A stretch of DNA of 33,898 bases, taken from contig CAZDKL010000018.1 of NCBI GenBank assembly GCA_964506185.1, positions 1 to 33,898 on the forward strand, written 5' to 3'. A program made the position numbers and the translations under genes. Of the stretch, positions 7,512 through 16,700 are shown piece by piece (positions within the stretch are counted from its first letter, which is position 1; each line of letters begins with the position of its first letter). The notes under the pieces were generated by a model, which ran no database searches, was not told the DNA's origin, and saw nothing but the letters and a program-made list of their open reading frames with translations. The stretch comes from UBA2144 sp964506185 (GTDB lineage Bacteria; Patescibacteriota; Gracilibacteria; Peribacterales; Peribacteraceae).

Positions 7512-8207
7512 ATGTCGTTGATGGAAATAATAAAAGCTAATTCTGACTCTGACTTCACCTCCAAGGGTGTTCAACTTTTATCTGACTCAATCAATCGCGC
7601 TTTCGATCGTCGTGGTCACTGCACACTCGGACTCTCCGGTGGTTCAACCCCGCGTCCAATTTATACCGAGCTTGGAAAAGCTGAACTTGATTGGAACAAG
7701 GTTTCGGTCTTCTTGATCGATGAAAGATATGTGTCACCCGATGACAAGTTCTCTAATCAAGGAATGGTCCGTGACACCCTTTTAAAGCATGCGCGAATCC
7801 CCTCTTCTGAGATTTTTTTCCCGGACACTTCTCTTAACATTTCGGATTGTGCCCAATCGTACACTTCTGATCTACAGGAGCTCTTCAGCGAATGGCTGCC
7901 TGATGTGGTACTGCTGGGAATGGGAGAAGACGGCCACATTGCAAGTTTGTTTCCCCCACTCCCCGACTCTGCCGTTTCTGATGAGCACTTCACATTGCAT
8001 GCAACTACTGATGTGTTTGATGTTCATGATCGACTGACTCTTACGCTTAATGTTATCGGATCAGCAAGCGAGCATATCCTCATACTTAAAGGTGATAAGA
8101 AGAGGAGAGTATTTGAAGAGATGATGGAGAGTGATGAAGATGAGCAGAGATGGCCATTGAAGAGGATAGTGGATTCATCGAAGCAAGTGACTGTATTGAT
8201 GTTTTGA
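7512..8207 (+). CDS. pgl: 6-phosphogluconolactonase
   Basis: 231 residues from ATG 7512; in-frame alternatives are TTG 7497 and ATG 7521. It hydrolyses 6-phosphogluconolactone made by Zwf. The DevB/SOL-type signatures are GLSGGSTP (about 40-47), DERYV (70-74) and GMGEDGHIASLFP (136-148). Normal length for the family. It is separated from zwf only by the oppositely oriented cysteine-repeat gene. A possible -10 (TATAAG, 7490-7495) lacks a well-placed -35. Confidence 0.93.
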   Translation: MSLMEIIKANSDSDFTSKGVQLLSDSINRAFDRRGHCTLGLSGGSTPRPIYTELGKAELDWNKVSVFLIDERYVSPDDKFSNQGMVRDTLLKHARIPSSEIFFPDTSLNISDCAQSYTSDLQELFSEWLPDVVLLGMGEDGHIASLFPPLPDSAVSDEHFTLHATTDVFDVHDRLTLTLNVIGSASEHILILKGDKKRRVFEEMMESDEDEQRWPLKRIVDSSKQVTVLMF

Positions 8208-8211
8208 GGGT

Positions 8212-8270
8212 AGCAGATTAGCAATTAGCAGATTAGCTAATCTGCCAATCTGCTAATCAGCTAATTTGCT
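8212..8270. repeat. Palindromic repeat, GCAGATTAG family copy 1
   Basis: Repeated AGCAGATTAGC words around the perfect 18-bp palindrome GCAGATTAGCTAATCTGC (8228-8245). The identical palindrome recurs at 24955-24972. It lies between the 3' ends of pgl and yraN, slightly overlapping the yraN end. It may act as a bidirectional terminator, but there is no T run. Confidence 0.65.
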
Positions 8271-8668
8271 GATATACCTTTGTAATGATCAACAACTGAC
8301 CCGCCCGCCACACAAATCACATCGACTCTTGTTCCCTCCTCATACTCATTTCTAGAAATCCATTTGTTTTTTGCTCTGATCATTTTCTTTTTCTTAGCGT
8401 GAGTTAAATTCATAAGTGGAGAATAATTATTCTGACTTTTCTTCCGTGTCTTAACTTCTACAAAAACCAATACCTTTTCTTGCGTGTCGAATGCAATGAT
8501 ATCTATCTCGTCATGTCCTAACCTGACGTTCTTTTTGTATATCAGAAATTTATTTTTTTTAAGGTATCTGACAGCAATATCTTCACCTGTTTTTCCAAGT
8601 TTTAAGTGGGGTGCCAAAGCAGGGGATTCGTTACTAATTGTTTTAATTTGTTTACGAGGGGCGCTCAT
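8261..8668 (-). CDS. yraN: YraN/UPF0102 family endonuclease-like protein
   Basis: 135 residues from ATG 8668 (a longer TTG frame to 8704 is less likely). The layout matches UPF0102: KLGKTGEDIAVRYLKKNKF at the N-terminus, NVRLGHDEIDIIAFD with the E-x-D of a PD-(D/E)XK-like fold, then LVFVEVKTRKK (E-x-K). The family is thought to be related to Holliday-junction resolvases, but its function is not settled. It is divergent from comM, with which it shares the regulatory region around 8724-8739. Confidence 0.85.
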   Translation of the reverse strand: MSAPRKQIKTISNESPALAPHLKLGKTGEDIAVRYLKKNKFLIYKKNVRLGHDEIDIIAFDTQEKVLVFVEVKTRKKSQNNYSPLMNLTHAKKKKMIRAKNKWISRNEYEEGTRVDVICVAGGSVVDHYKGISAN

Positions 8669-8708
8669 ACACTCATGGGTACCAATAGGTGAACATAGGT
8701 TCAACTTT

Positions 8709-8739
8709 TTGCTTGATATATGGGTGTACTATAGTACAC
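8709..8739 (+). promoter_or_regulatory. comM promoter with a perfect 16-bp palindrome over the -10
   Basis: TTGCTT (8709-8714), 15 bases, TATAGT (8730-8735). The -10 is embedded in GTGTACTATAGTACAC (8724-8739), a perfect palindrome, so a second TATAGT reads on the minus strand toward yraN. This may be a repressor operator or a symmetric bidirectional promoter core. Confidence 0.45.
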
Positions 8740-8762
8740 TTAGCCACTATTACACAAATCCT

Positions 8763-10268
8763 ATGCTTGCAAAATTAACATCCTTTGCCTCGTTTGGACT
8801 TCAATGTGAAAAGATTGACGTCGAAGTGGGTGCAACCAAAGGCGATGAACCCAATATGCACATTGTGGGCCTGGGTGACACAGCTGTTAAGGAAAGTAAA
8901 CAACGTGTACGCATGGCTTTGCGATCTAGCGGATTAAAGTATCCATCTAGCAAGGTGATCACTGTTAACCTCGCACCAGCTGACCTAAAGAAGTCCGGTC
9001 CGCGCTACGACTTGGCCATCGCGCTCGGCATGGTAATGATCGACGGATCACTCTTGGTGGACAATCATGTTTGTAACGACATGGCATTTCTCGGCGAGCT
9101 TGCACTCGACGGTTCACTTCGACATGTGACTGGAGTGTTGCCTGCAGCAATCGCATGTAAAGAGCGCGGCATCTCTACACTTGTTGTCCCGAAAGTTAAC
9201 GCATCGGAAGCCGCGATTATTTCCGGACTTAATGTAATCGGAGTTAGTTCGATCTCTGAACTTGTTGATGTGATCATGGGAGAAGCAACTCCTGAGCCTG
9301 CGTTGCCTCCGCCCGAACCCGAATCCGAAAACCGAACCCGAAATGGGATTGATTTCGCAGATGTTCGCGGACAAGAGCATGCAAAAAGAGCTCTGGAAAT
9401 CGCAGCAGCCGGAGGACACAATGTGCTCTTAAGCGGAACCCCTGGGTCCGGGAAAACGTTATTAGCTAGGGCTTTTTCGGGCATTCTTCCCGCTCTGAAT
9501 AACGAGGAATCTATCGAAGTTACTCAGATTTATTCGATCGCGAACAAGCTTCCGGCAGACACTCCCCTAATTCAGCAAAGACCTTTCAGGCTTATCCATC
9601 ACACAGCAAGCGGCGTGAGTATTGTTGGAGGCGGACAAATCCCCCGCCCCGGTGAAATCACTTTGGCACACAGAGGAGTTTTGTTTTTGGATGAGCTGGC
9701 TGAATTTCCCGCACAAGTTTTGGAAGTTCTTCGTCAGCCTTTAGAAGATCGCCAGATAACAATTACACGCGCGCACGGCAGTGTAACTTTCCCCGCTGAC
9801 TTTATTATGGTCGCCGCTATGAATCCTCCGGAATTTTCTGCAGGCAACGCAATTAAAATTCAAAAGAGGATTTCCAAGCCGCTACTTGATCGAATTGATC
9901 TGACGATAGATGTTCAGTCCGTACCGATTGAGGATTTGCAAAAGGCTCCCGGTGCAAATTGTGAAACAAGTTCGCAAATACTTTCGCGCGTAACAAGCGC
10001 GCGTGAAAAGCAATTTAAAAGATTTAGAAATGCTCCGGTTTCACTCAACAACGAAATGAATGTTAAGCATCTTGATGAGCTATGTGTGCTTGAAAGTGAA
10101 GCTATGACGCTCCTAAAAGAAGCCGCAGTGAAGATGGATATATCAGCACGCGCATATCACCGGGTTATTAAAGTAGCCAGGACTATCGCAGATTTATCAG
10201 GTGATACAAATATTCATACTGAGCACATAGGAGAGGCTCTGCAATACAGACAAAACATAGGTATATGA
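8763..10268 (+). CDS. comM: ComM-like Mg-chelatase family ATPase, lacking the cysteine insert
   Basis: 501 residues, normal for the YifB/ComM family (a hexameric AAA+ helicase acting in branch migration during recombination of imported DNA). The N-terminal Lon-protease-like fold begins MLAKLTSFASFGLQCEKIDV. Walker A is GTPGSGKT (about 225-232), Walker B is LFLDELAEF (about 306), followed by RQPLEDRQITITRAHG. After MVAAMNP most relatives have a CPCG...C.C zinc element; here PPEFSAGNAIKIQKRIS goes straight to KPLLDRIDL. ATG 8763 starts the conserved domain; an open frame further upstream is non-homologous. It overlaps the transposase start by 4 bases (ATGA). Confidence 0.93.
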   Translation: MLAKLTSFASFGLQCEKIDVEVGATKGDEPNMHIVGLGDTAVKESKQRVRMALRSSGLKYPSSKVITVNLAPADLKKSGPRYDLAIALGMVMIDGSLLVDNHVCNDMAFLGELALDGSLRHVTGVLPAAIACKERGISTLVVPKVNASEAAIISGLNVIGVSSISELVDVIMGEATPEPALPPPEPESENRTRNGIDFADVRGQEHAKRALEIAAAGGHNVLLSGTPGSGKTLLARAFSGILPALNNEESIEVTQIYSIANKLPADTPLIQQRPFRLIHHTASGVSIVGGGQIPRPGEITLAHRGVLFLDELAEFPAQVLEVLRQPLEDRQITITRAHGSVTFPADFIMVAAMNPPEFSAGNAIKIQKRISKPLLDRIDLTIDVQSVPIEDLQKAPGANCETSSQILSRVTSAREKQFKRFRNAPVSLNNEMNVKHLDELCVLESEAMTLLKEAAVKMDISARAYHRVIKVARTIADLSGDTNIHTEHIGEALQYRQNIGI

Positions 10269-10822
10269 CGCAAACGCATTATTCACAGCATGGCCTATTC
10301 CATATTACAACGAACACGAAAGATGGAATTCCATGGTTAACGTTAAATGGAGTGCCGACAATATTAATTAACAGCCTGTTTATTAATCGTGACATACAGA
10401 ATGCTCAGGTATACGCGTTTTGCATCCTCTCAAATCACATGCATATTCTATTAAATCCGGGAATAAGAGGATTATCCAAGTTCATTCAATCATTCAAATG
10501 CAATAGTAATCGAGACTTCCATGCGTCGCTAAAGCGACGCACGCGGGACGACGGGGACAATGCGGCGCTACCGCGCCGCACACGCGACGGCGCCGTCGCG
10601 TGTGCAGAAAGCGAAGCTTTCTGCATCCACCCATCAGACCTATGCTGGAAAAAAGGGTATTATGATCGCCATATCAAAACCAAAAGACAGAGAGCAAACT
10701 CAATCCGCTATATTCATAATAATGCTCTCCATCACAAACTCGTATCTGACTCCAATGAGTGGCCTTGGACCTCATTAAATTTCAAAAATCTTATCGATCC
10801 GCTGGATATTTGGCTCGAATAA
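10265..10822 (+). CDS. REP-associated tyrosine transposase (Y1/HUH, RAYT) with repeat-derived insert
   Basis: 185 residues. The HUH histidines are in SNHMHILLNPG (His58, His60). The catalytic tyrosine region is WKKGYYDRHIK (Tyr132/Tyr133), followed by ANSIRYIHNNALHHKLV and WPWTSL, typical of Y1 transposases. These act on single-stranded DNA at short hairpins. Residues 86-120, between the two motifs, are encoded by a hairpin array (10522-10625) and read RRTRDDG...RRTRDGAVACAESE, which looks like translated repeat rather than conserved protein. The start codon overlaps the comM stop. It may still be active, as all catalytic residues are present. Confidence 0.85.
   Translation: MTQTHYSQHGLFHITTNTKDGIPWLTLNGVPTILINSLFINRDIQNAQVYAFCILSNHMHILLNPGIRGLSKFIQSFKCNSNRDFHASLKRRTRDDGDNAALPRRTRDGAVACAESEAFCIHPSDLCWKKGYYDRHIKTKRQRANSIRYIHNNALHHKLVSDSNEWPWTSLNFKNLIDPLDIWLE
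10522..10625. repeat. REP-like hairpin array, copy 1, inside the transposase gene
   Basis: Four adjacent perfect or near-perfect hairpins: TGCGTCGCT-aa-AGCGACGCA (10522-10541), TGCGGCGC-tacc-GCGCCGCA (10561-10580), a 28-bp perfect palindrome (10578-10605, centre GGC|GCC), and TGCAGAAAGC-gaa-GCTTTCTGCA (10603-10625). The last two recur almost unchanged at 11705-11752. The whole block keeps the transposase reading frame open. Confidence 0.85.
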
Positions 10823-10839
10823 TTGATACCATACGCCCG

Positions 10840-11688
10840 ATGCATTTTACTGACGCCTTAACAGCAAAATCCAAAGATAAATCTCCGATCTGTGTTGGCC
10901 TTGATCCTAATCTGAATAAACTGCCTGAAGGAATTTCGAAGGACCCTGCTGGTGTCTTTGAATTTTGCATAGGCATCATTGATTCAATTGCTGACACAGC
11001 TCCAGTAATCAAACCTCAGCTCGCTTACTTCGAGATAATGGGTTGGGAAGGAATGAAAGTATTCTGGGAAACATGTGAATACGCGAAGACAAAAGATCTG
11101 CTTGTTATAGCTGACGGAAAACGCAACGACATCGGTTCAACATGCGATGCATATGCCGATGCTTATTTACATAAGGAAAGTCCGGTTGACGCACTGACAG
11201 TTTCACCTTACCTGGGGTCAGATGGAGTTAAGCCATTTATCGAACGCTGCAAAGAAAATGACAAAGGTATTTTCGTTCTAGTTAAAACTTCAAATCCAAG
11301 CTCAGGAGAGCTTCAAGATCTTCCAACGGGGGACGAGAGTATTCATGAACACATGGCACAGCTCGTAGAAAGCTGGGCAACTGAAGTTTTGGGGCCAGAA
11401 ACAAGCTTAAGTGCAGTTGGTGCAGTCATCGGCGCAACTTATCCAGAAGAACTTAAATACTTGCGCACTCTAATGCCACACTGCCCATTTCTGATTCCGG
11501 GATATGGCGCTCAGGGTGGGGGAGCGGCTGACATTGTAAATGGATTTATTCCTGACGGAACCGGTGCGATCGTAAACTCATCAAGAGGAATAATCTTCGC
11601 TTCGAGTGGGTCTGACTGGAAGGATGCCGCTAAAAAGGCTGCTGAGGATATGGCAGAGGAGATTGGTAATGTGATAAATTCGGATTGA
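10840..11688 (+). CDS. pyrF: Orotidine 5'-phosphate decarboxylase (subfamily 2)
   Basis: 282 residues from ATG 10840; a longer frame upstream overlaps the transposase gene and is not homologous. Makes UMP from OMP. The catalytic D-x-K-x-x-D motif is IADGKRNDIGST (about 91-101). Also seen: CVGLDPNLNKLP at the N-terminus, KTSNPSSGELQ, VGAVIGATYPEEL and PGYGAQGGG (phosphate loop), with NSSRGIIFA near the end. Length fits the long subfamily-2 enzymes. No other pyrimidine genes are nearby. Its stop codon abuts the second hairpin array. Confidence 0.95.
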   Translation: MHFTDALTAKSKDKSPICVGLDPNLNKLPEGISKDPAGVFEFCIGIIDSIADTAPVIKPQLAYFEIMGWEGMKVFWETCEYAKTKDLLVIADGKRNDIGSTCDAYADAYLHKESPVDALTVSPYLGSDGVKPFIERCKENDKGIFVLVKTSNPSSGELQDLPTGDESIHEHMAQLVESWATEVLGPETSLSAVGAVIGATYPEELKYLRTLMPHCPFLIPGYGAQGGGAADIVNGFIPDGTGAIVNSSRGIIFASSGSDWKDAAKKAAEDMAEEIGNVINSD

Positions 11689-11752
11689 TGCGTCACTCTG
11701 TGACGCATGCGCGACGGCGCCGTCGCGCATGCAGAAAGCAAAGCTTTCTGCA
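11688..11752. repeat. REP-like hairpin array, copy 2, downstream of pyrF
   Basis: ATGCGTCAC-tct-GTGACGCAT (11688-11708), a 28-bp perfect palindrome (11705-11732) differing from copy 1 only in the outer bases, and TGCAGAAAGC-aaa-GCTTTCTGCA (11730-11752). It begins at the pyrF stop codon and ends 27 bases before the tRNA. It is likely mobilised by the RAYT transposase 1 kb upstream, and could also help end pyrF transcription. Confidence 0.8.
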
Positions 11753-11763
11753 TTCAGTTTCGA

Positions 11764-11769
11764 TACAAT
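11764..11769 (+). promoter_or_regulatory. Possible -10 box for tRNA-Arg
   Basis: TACAAT, 10 bases before the mature tRNA 5' end. No consensus -35; that position falls inside the hairpin array. Confidence 0.3.
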
Positions 11770-11779
11770 GAATACCAAA

Positions 11780-11854
11780 GGTCCCATAGTTCAATGGATA
11801 GAACAACCCCCTCCTAAGGGGTAAATGTAGGTTCGATTCCTACTGGGACCACCA
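11780..11854 (+). tRNA. tRNA-Arg (anticodon CCT)
   Basis: Full cloverleaf: acceptor GGTCCCA/TGGGACC, D arm GTTC-AATGGATA-GAAC, anticodon arm ACCCC-CTCCTAA-GGGGT (anticodon CCT, reads AGG), T arm GTAGG-TTCGATT-CCTAC, discriminator A and encoded CCA. It is the probable integration target of the element to its right: the serine recombinase gene reads antisense into it and stops at 11791. Confidence 0.96.
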
Positions 11855-13443
11855 TCTAAATAGTTCGTTTTATTTAGTTCCTCCTGAACCATTTTAGGCA
11901 CGCGAAGAGTGATTTTCATGTCCTCTCCTTCCAGTCGGACTTCTTTGACGATTTGCTGTAACAGCTCGCGCTTCTTTTCATAAGTTAGACATTTTAGATT
12001 GCTGTTGAAACGCTTCCTGAGTTCTTTTAGTGACAACACCTTGTCTTCCTTGTCCTCTTCGATGCGAAGTTGTGAATCTACCGCCGACAGTTCAGTTTCC
12101 AATTCTTTACTGTCTTTCTCAATCAACTCCAAAGTTTCAATAAGTTCCTCCATAGTGATGTGTCCCATACGATGCAGGCCCCTGACATCACGCCTTGTCT
12201 GGCGCATTTGTTCCAACTTCGCAGTTACTTCCTCTCGTTCTTCTTGTAGTGCCTGATACATGGAATCCTTCTGCAATTCATCTTCGATTTCCTGTAAAAC
12301 CTTGTCGGGCTTGGTCAGGCATCGTTCTACGATTTCCCACACGGGAGGAAGTAGCTTCTTTTCAGAGATTTCTCTGGCGGTACATTTGGTGGTAATCACC
12401 TTTGTCCGATTTTTCTTAATGCACCTGTAGCCCTTCGTACCCTTTGCCGATGTGTATGCCGCATAGGCGGAGCCGCATTCTCCGCATCGGATTTTTCCGT
12501 TCAGTAGATATTGCGTTTTATTAGCGTTATGCCTGCTGTTACTGACAGCCAAACGCCTTTGTGCTTTTTGAAACAATGGTCTTGAAATTATGGGAGGGCA
12601 AACGCCTTTCTCCCATTCATTTTCGGGTTTTTGAATACGGACACCGTCAATCTTTGTGTGTGTTCCAAAATAGTAATACCCGATGTAGTTTGTAGCTTTT
12701 AACATGCCACGAATGGTGTCTGGATTCCAATGACAGGGTGGAGCTTTCTTCAAAGGTTTTTTTGTAACCTTGTTCGTCCGCTTTTTCTTGTCGAGTCGTG
12801 TTTGCACATTCTTTGCTTTTAACGCCTCCGCAATTTTTTCTACTGACCAATTCTTATTTGCAAACCAGTCGAACATCTTTCTGACCCACTTAGCTTCTTC
12901 TTCATCAATAACAAGTTGCTTGTTCTTTTTCTTGCCTTTGGAGGTGTACCCATATGGCGGTCTTGTGCCTACCCAAAATCCAGCTTTAAGTGCCGTTATT
13001 TTTCCTTCATAAGTTCGTTCCTTAATGTTGTTCCTCTCGAACTCAGCCATTGCTCCCATAATCTGGAATAATAACATGCCAATTGAAGTTGAGTCATATG
13101 GTTCTGTTACAGACTTAAAGTCCACATTGTGTTTACCTATTTGGTCTACGATTTCTAAAAGGTTTTTTAGTCCGCGACTTAAACGGTCTACCTTCCACAC
13201 AATAATCAAATCCAGTTTCCCCTTTCGTACGTCTGATAACATTCTGTCCAACTCTTTACGGCGCATTAATGACCCCGACACTCCTTCGTCTCTGTAGGTG
13301 TCTACCAATTGCCAGCCATCTGCTTCGTGTGCAGTAACAGTATTTTTTATGTGACGAAGTTGCGTCTCTAGTCCATACCCCTCTCTGGCTTGGTCAGATG
13401 TTGACACTCGAAGATACGCCCCGATTCTGATATTCTTGACCAT
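11791..13443 (-). CDS. Large serine recombinase (integrase) ending inside the tRNA
   Basis: 550 residues. Resolvase domain: IGAYLRVSTSD with catalytic Ser14, then YRDEGVSGS, DLIIVWKVDRLSR and GAMAEFERNNIKERT. Recombinase domain: GFWVGTRPPYGY and PDTIRGMLKATNYIGYYY. Zinc ribbon: Cys320, Cys323, Cys341, Cys354. A coiled-coil segment (about 385-480) follows. These are the modules of phage-type serine integrases. The last 21 residues or so (GGPSRNRTYIYPLGGGCSIH) are read from the antisense strand of tRNA-Arg, with TGA at 11791-11793. The C-terminus is therefore formed by the integration junction and should differ in the excised circle. ATG at 13443. Confidence 0.93.
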   Translation of the reverse strand: MVKNIRIGAYLRVSTSDQAREGYGLETQLRHIKNTVTAHEADGWQLVDTYRDEGVSGSLMRRKELDRMLSDVRKGKLDLIIVWKVDRLSRGLKNLLEIVDQIGKHNVDFKSVTEPYDSTSIGMLLFQIMGAMAEFERNNIKERTYEGKITALKAGFWVGTRPPYGYTSKGKKKNKQLVIDEEEAKWVRKMFDWFANKNWSVEKIAEALKAKNVQTRLDKKKRTNKVTKKPLKKAPPCHWNPDTIRGMLKATNYIGYYYFGTHTKIDGVRIQKPENEWEKGVCPPIISRPLFQKAQRRLAVSNSRHNANKTQYLLNGKIRCGECGSAYAAYTSAKGTKGYRCIKKNRTKVITTKCTAREISEKKLLPPVWEIVERCLTKPDKVLQEIEDELQKDSMYQALQEEREEVTAKLEQMRQTRRDVRGLHRMGHITMEELIETLELIEKDSKELETELSAVDSQLRIEEDKEDKVLSLKELRKRFNSNLKCLTYEKKRELLQQIVKEVRLEGEDMKITLRVPKMVQEELNKTNYLDGGPSRNRTYIYPLGGGCSIH

Positions 13444-13795
13444 AAATAGAAATATATTGGACTTCTGGGAATAGACATATGGGTTATATTTCTTTCGTTA
13501 AAGTCCACCTCTTGTTATTCGGAATCTGTAATCATAAGTACTTCTATAACTTATACAACTTTTATGATTTTTGCTTGTATAAGCCAAAAAGTGGACATAA
13601 CCTCTCTACCAGACATAGACACAATCTTACATACTTTTGATTAGAGCGGACTTAATATAATTTTGGGATAATGGAGCGGATTGAAAATAAACTCCCCGTA
13701 AAACACGAATAAATAAGAAATGATTACACGGTTATTTCACTTAATCTTGTATTCCTGCCAAACTGTACATCAGTAACTCTGCAAAGGCGCAGGTA
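13444..13795. promoter_or_regulatory. Intergenic region with nested dyads upstream of the serine recombinase
   Basis: 352 bases between the recombinase start and the helicase stop. Dyads: ATCATAA (13531-13537) with TTATGAT (13562-13568); CTTATACAA (13550-13558) with TTGTATAAG (13575-13583); GTCCAC near 13503 with GTGGAC near 13591. A direct repeat GAGCGGA occurs at 13644-13650 and 13674-13680. This is a likely control region for the recombinase (repressor or recombinase binding). No coding capacity is seen. Confidence 0.45.
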
Positions 13796-16700
13796 TTACT
13801 CATCCTCATCTTGCTTTAGCACCTTGTCCTTGTACTTCTTTCGAAAGTCTCTTTTGTAATCATCCCAATAATGGAAGTTGGGTGGCTTACACTGTTTGCA
13901 TAGCTTGTACTTCTTCCTGTCCCAAGAAAGCGTGTCCGAGTCCGTAGATTCCTGCTTCTTTGCTTTGGTGAGGTTCGGACATTGTGGGTCCCAGTGCATG
14001 GTACGATTTTTTCCAGCTACACCAAACCAGAAGAGTAGTTCGCCATCTTCATTGAAGAACGGAGGTAACTTTACTTCCTCCTCAAGAGCCTTAGGTGCTT
14101 TTGCAACATCTTCTTCTGTGCTCTTAGTAACTGACACTGTTGCTTCTCTCAATTGAGTAATTTGTGCCTTTAGTTTGTCTGCTACTTCACCAATTTCTTC
14201 AGGGCAATTACCAGTCTCACGAATGTGAGTTAGAACATCTAGTGTAAACTTCTTAAATTCTTCTCGTAATTCAGATGGCACAGCCCCTCCACTTCTGTCT
14301 GTTAAGGTGAATAGGTACGAACTTAACTCTGTACACAGTCCTCTCAGGCTATCCTGCGTTTTCTTTCTGTACCCTTTCTTCCAGAAAGCGTTAGAAATTT
14401 CAAAGAGAGTGGCATTGAGTACTTGGAACTCCGTTGGTGCATTCGTGTCTTCTTCCACATCTAATCTCCCACATACACCAACTAAAGCATGTCTGTTAGC
14501 CCTTCCGACAACTTTTCGACCCATACGTTCGGCTACAGCAGCTTTCAGGTACGTTACCGCATCACCATTTTGACCGTCGGTCTCAAATTGTTCCATCTTG
14601 CTATTGAACTCGCCCTGAAGTGGTATGAGATGACGCTTAAACTCTTCCCATTGAGCATAGATGTACGCAAGATGTCTGTTAGCATTTGCTGTACCAGTAT
14701 TGAGGTAGGCTTGGTAGTAGTGCAATTTTTGCGGGTCTAGGAAACTCAATCTGCTACCATCAATACCCTCAAAAGTAAAATTCATCTTGTGCTTGCTTCC
14801 CGACGGTTCAACTTCTGAAATATGGCCTAAGACGTTCCAGTCTGTTCGAGAGAGAATTGCTTGCATAAGGTCGGTGAAGAATTGAGATTCCGGTCTGTCA
14901 TTTGGAACAATGAATACAAGCTGTCCCTGATACCGATTCTGTAACATAGAAAGTGATTCAATCATTCCATCGAGGTATACTTCACGGTCAACAACATCGA
15001 GTTGCTGATACGCAACTTCGGTGGAGCTTGTGTCGCCATCGAATATGTAGCAGTGCGGAATGCCAATTCCATCTTCTCGTACTTTCATAGTCAATGCAGG
15101 TGTTTCGGGCTCTATGCGTACACCTTCACGCTCGGACGATGTAGTTAGTTGGTAATCGTTTAACTTCTCCTGTCTTTCGAGCGTCAGCGACAAGCCTTCT
15201 AATGTTTCTGGACTAACAACAGTTATAATACCACCCAGCTTCAGCAGGTCAGACATTGATGAGGCGATTGAATGGTCGGCTTCAGTCAGGTCTTTGCACT
15301 TTCCCTGTGCATTTTCAACATCATTCGTTGTGCTAATCAACTTCCTGATTGTAGTTTGTGTAAGAACTTCTGGGTCGACGAACGAGTAATTGCCTTCTTC
15401 TGCAAAGAACCCCGCTAGTTTAGTCGTTGCACTTGTTCTTTGCTCTGGAGCACCAGTTAAGTAAGTACAGTATTCGGATGTAAGCACTTCGAAGCGTCGA
15501 ATAAATTCACGCAGATTTTGAGGAGTATTCCTCAATAGGTCATGTTTTATAAGAAGGTCGTGAAATTCTTTTTTTGGCAAAGCAAAATCATCAAATCCGA
15601 TTTTACCTTTAAGTCTTGGATGAATAATGTACAAGCTTGATGCTAAATCTTGCCACGTATTGGCATCCCAGTTTCCAGTATGACCGCCTTGTACAAATGC
15701 ATCACTTTCTACATCAGCACCCTTGCCCCTTTCTCCTTCTGCCCAACTGAGCACCAATTCTTGGTTGTGTTCTTCTAGGTCCTTTTCCATGCCTACCAGT
15801 TGCATTCTTAATTTGCCCTCATCTTTTTCCAAATCATCTTTTGGTAGTTCTCTTATGAACTCTCTAACCATTTCTTTTTGAGTGAAGCCAAAGACACCCA
15901 ATCGTAAATGGCGTAAGTTAGCAAAGTGCGCCTTTGTTTTCTCCTCTTTGTTTTTATCAAATTCAGGCAGAATCCTGAACAGCTCTTTTTCCGAAAGTGG
16001 GTTTTTACTCAAAGTTAATTTCTCATGTAAACGCCAAAAAACGAGGGCATTGGTACTATTAACTTTAATCTCATCAGTACTTTGGTCTTCATACTTTTCA
16101 GGGTTGTAACCTACACTTATAAATGCTGGTAAAATCTTTGACCTAAATTCTCGGGCAGCATCTAGGTCACCACTGCTGATTCTTGTTGTCATCTGTTCTA
16201 AGTATTCATTCAGTTGTGTCACAGATTCATAACCACAGCGTTGAGCAATAAATTGGTCAAAGCGAGGGAACTCTCTTGTGTCCATGTTTAGGTAAGTACC
16301 GTACCTGTAGCACAGGTGCTCATGATGTGACTCCATAAAATCAATAACAATTTTTGAGACATCACCACTACAGCCCAACATCTCTTGAACACTTCTCATA
16401 GTTCCATCATCCACATCAACTTCAACATCGGTATAGCCAGACACATCTGTTTCTCCTCCACGTCCTCCTGCCCGAGGTTTCTTGTTTCGCCCAAATCGAG
16501 TAAACATTCCTCCTAAGTACTTTAGAAGATGCACTTTGCGGAATAGTCCTACGGAATCAATAACAGAGAGATTGGTTTTGTAGGGGCTTAAGCGTAATCC
16601 TCTTCCAATACCTTGCATGAATCGAATAATGGAATCCGTGTCAGCCCAGTTCAGCAATACATTGATGTCTGGAACATCCACACCTTCGCGGAAAATGTCG

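Noticed and set aside
8484..8762. Upstream extension of the comM frame by 93 codons.
   Set aside because: It is antisense to yraN, has no similarity to ComM and crosses the comM promoter.
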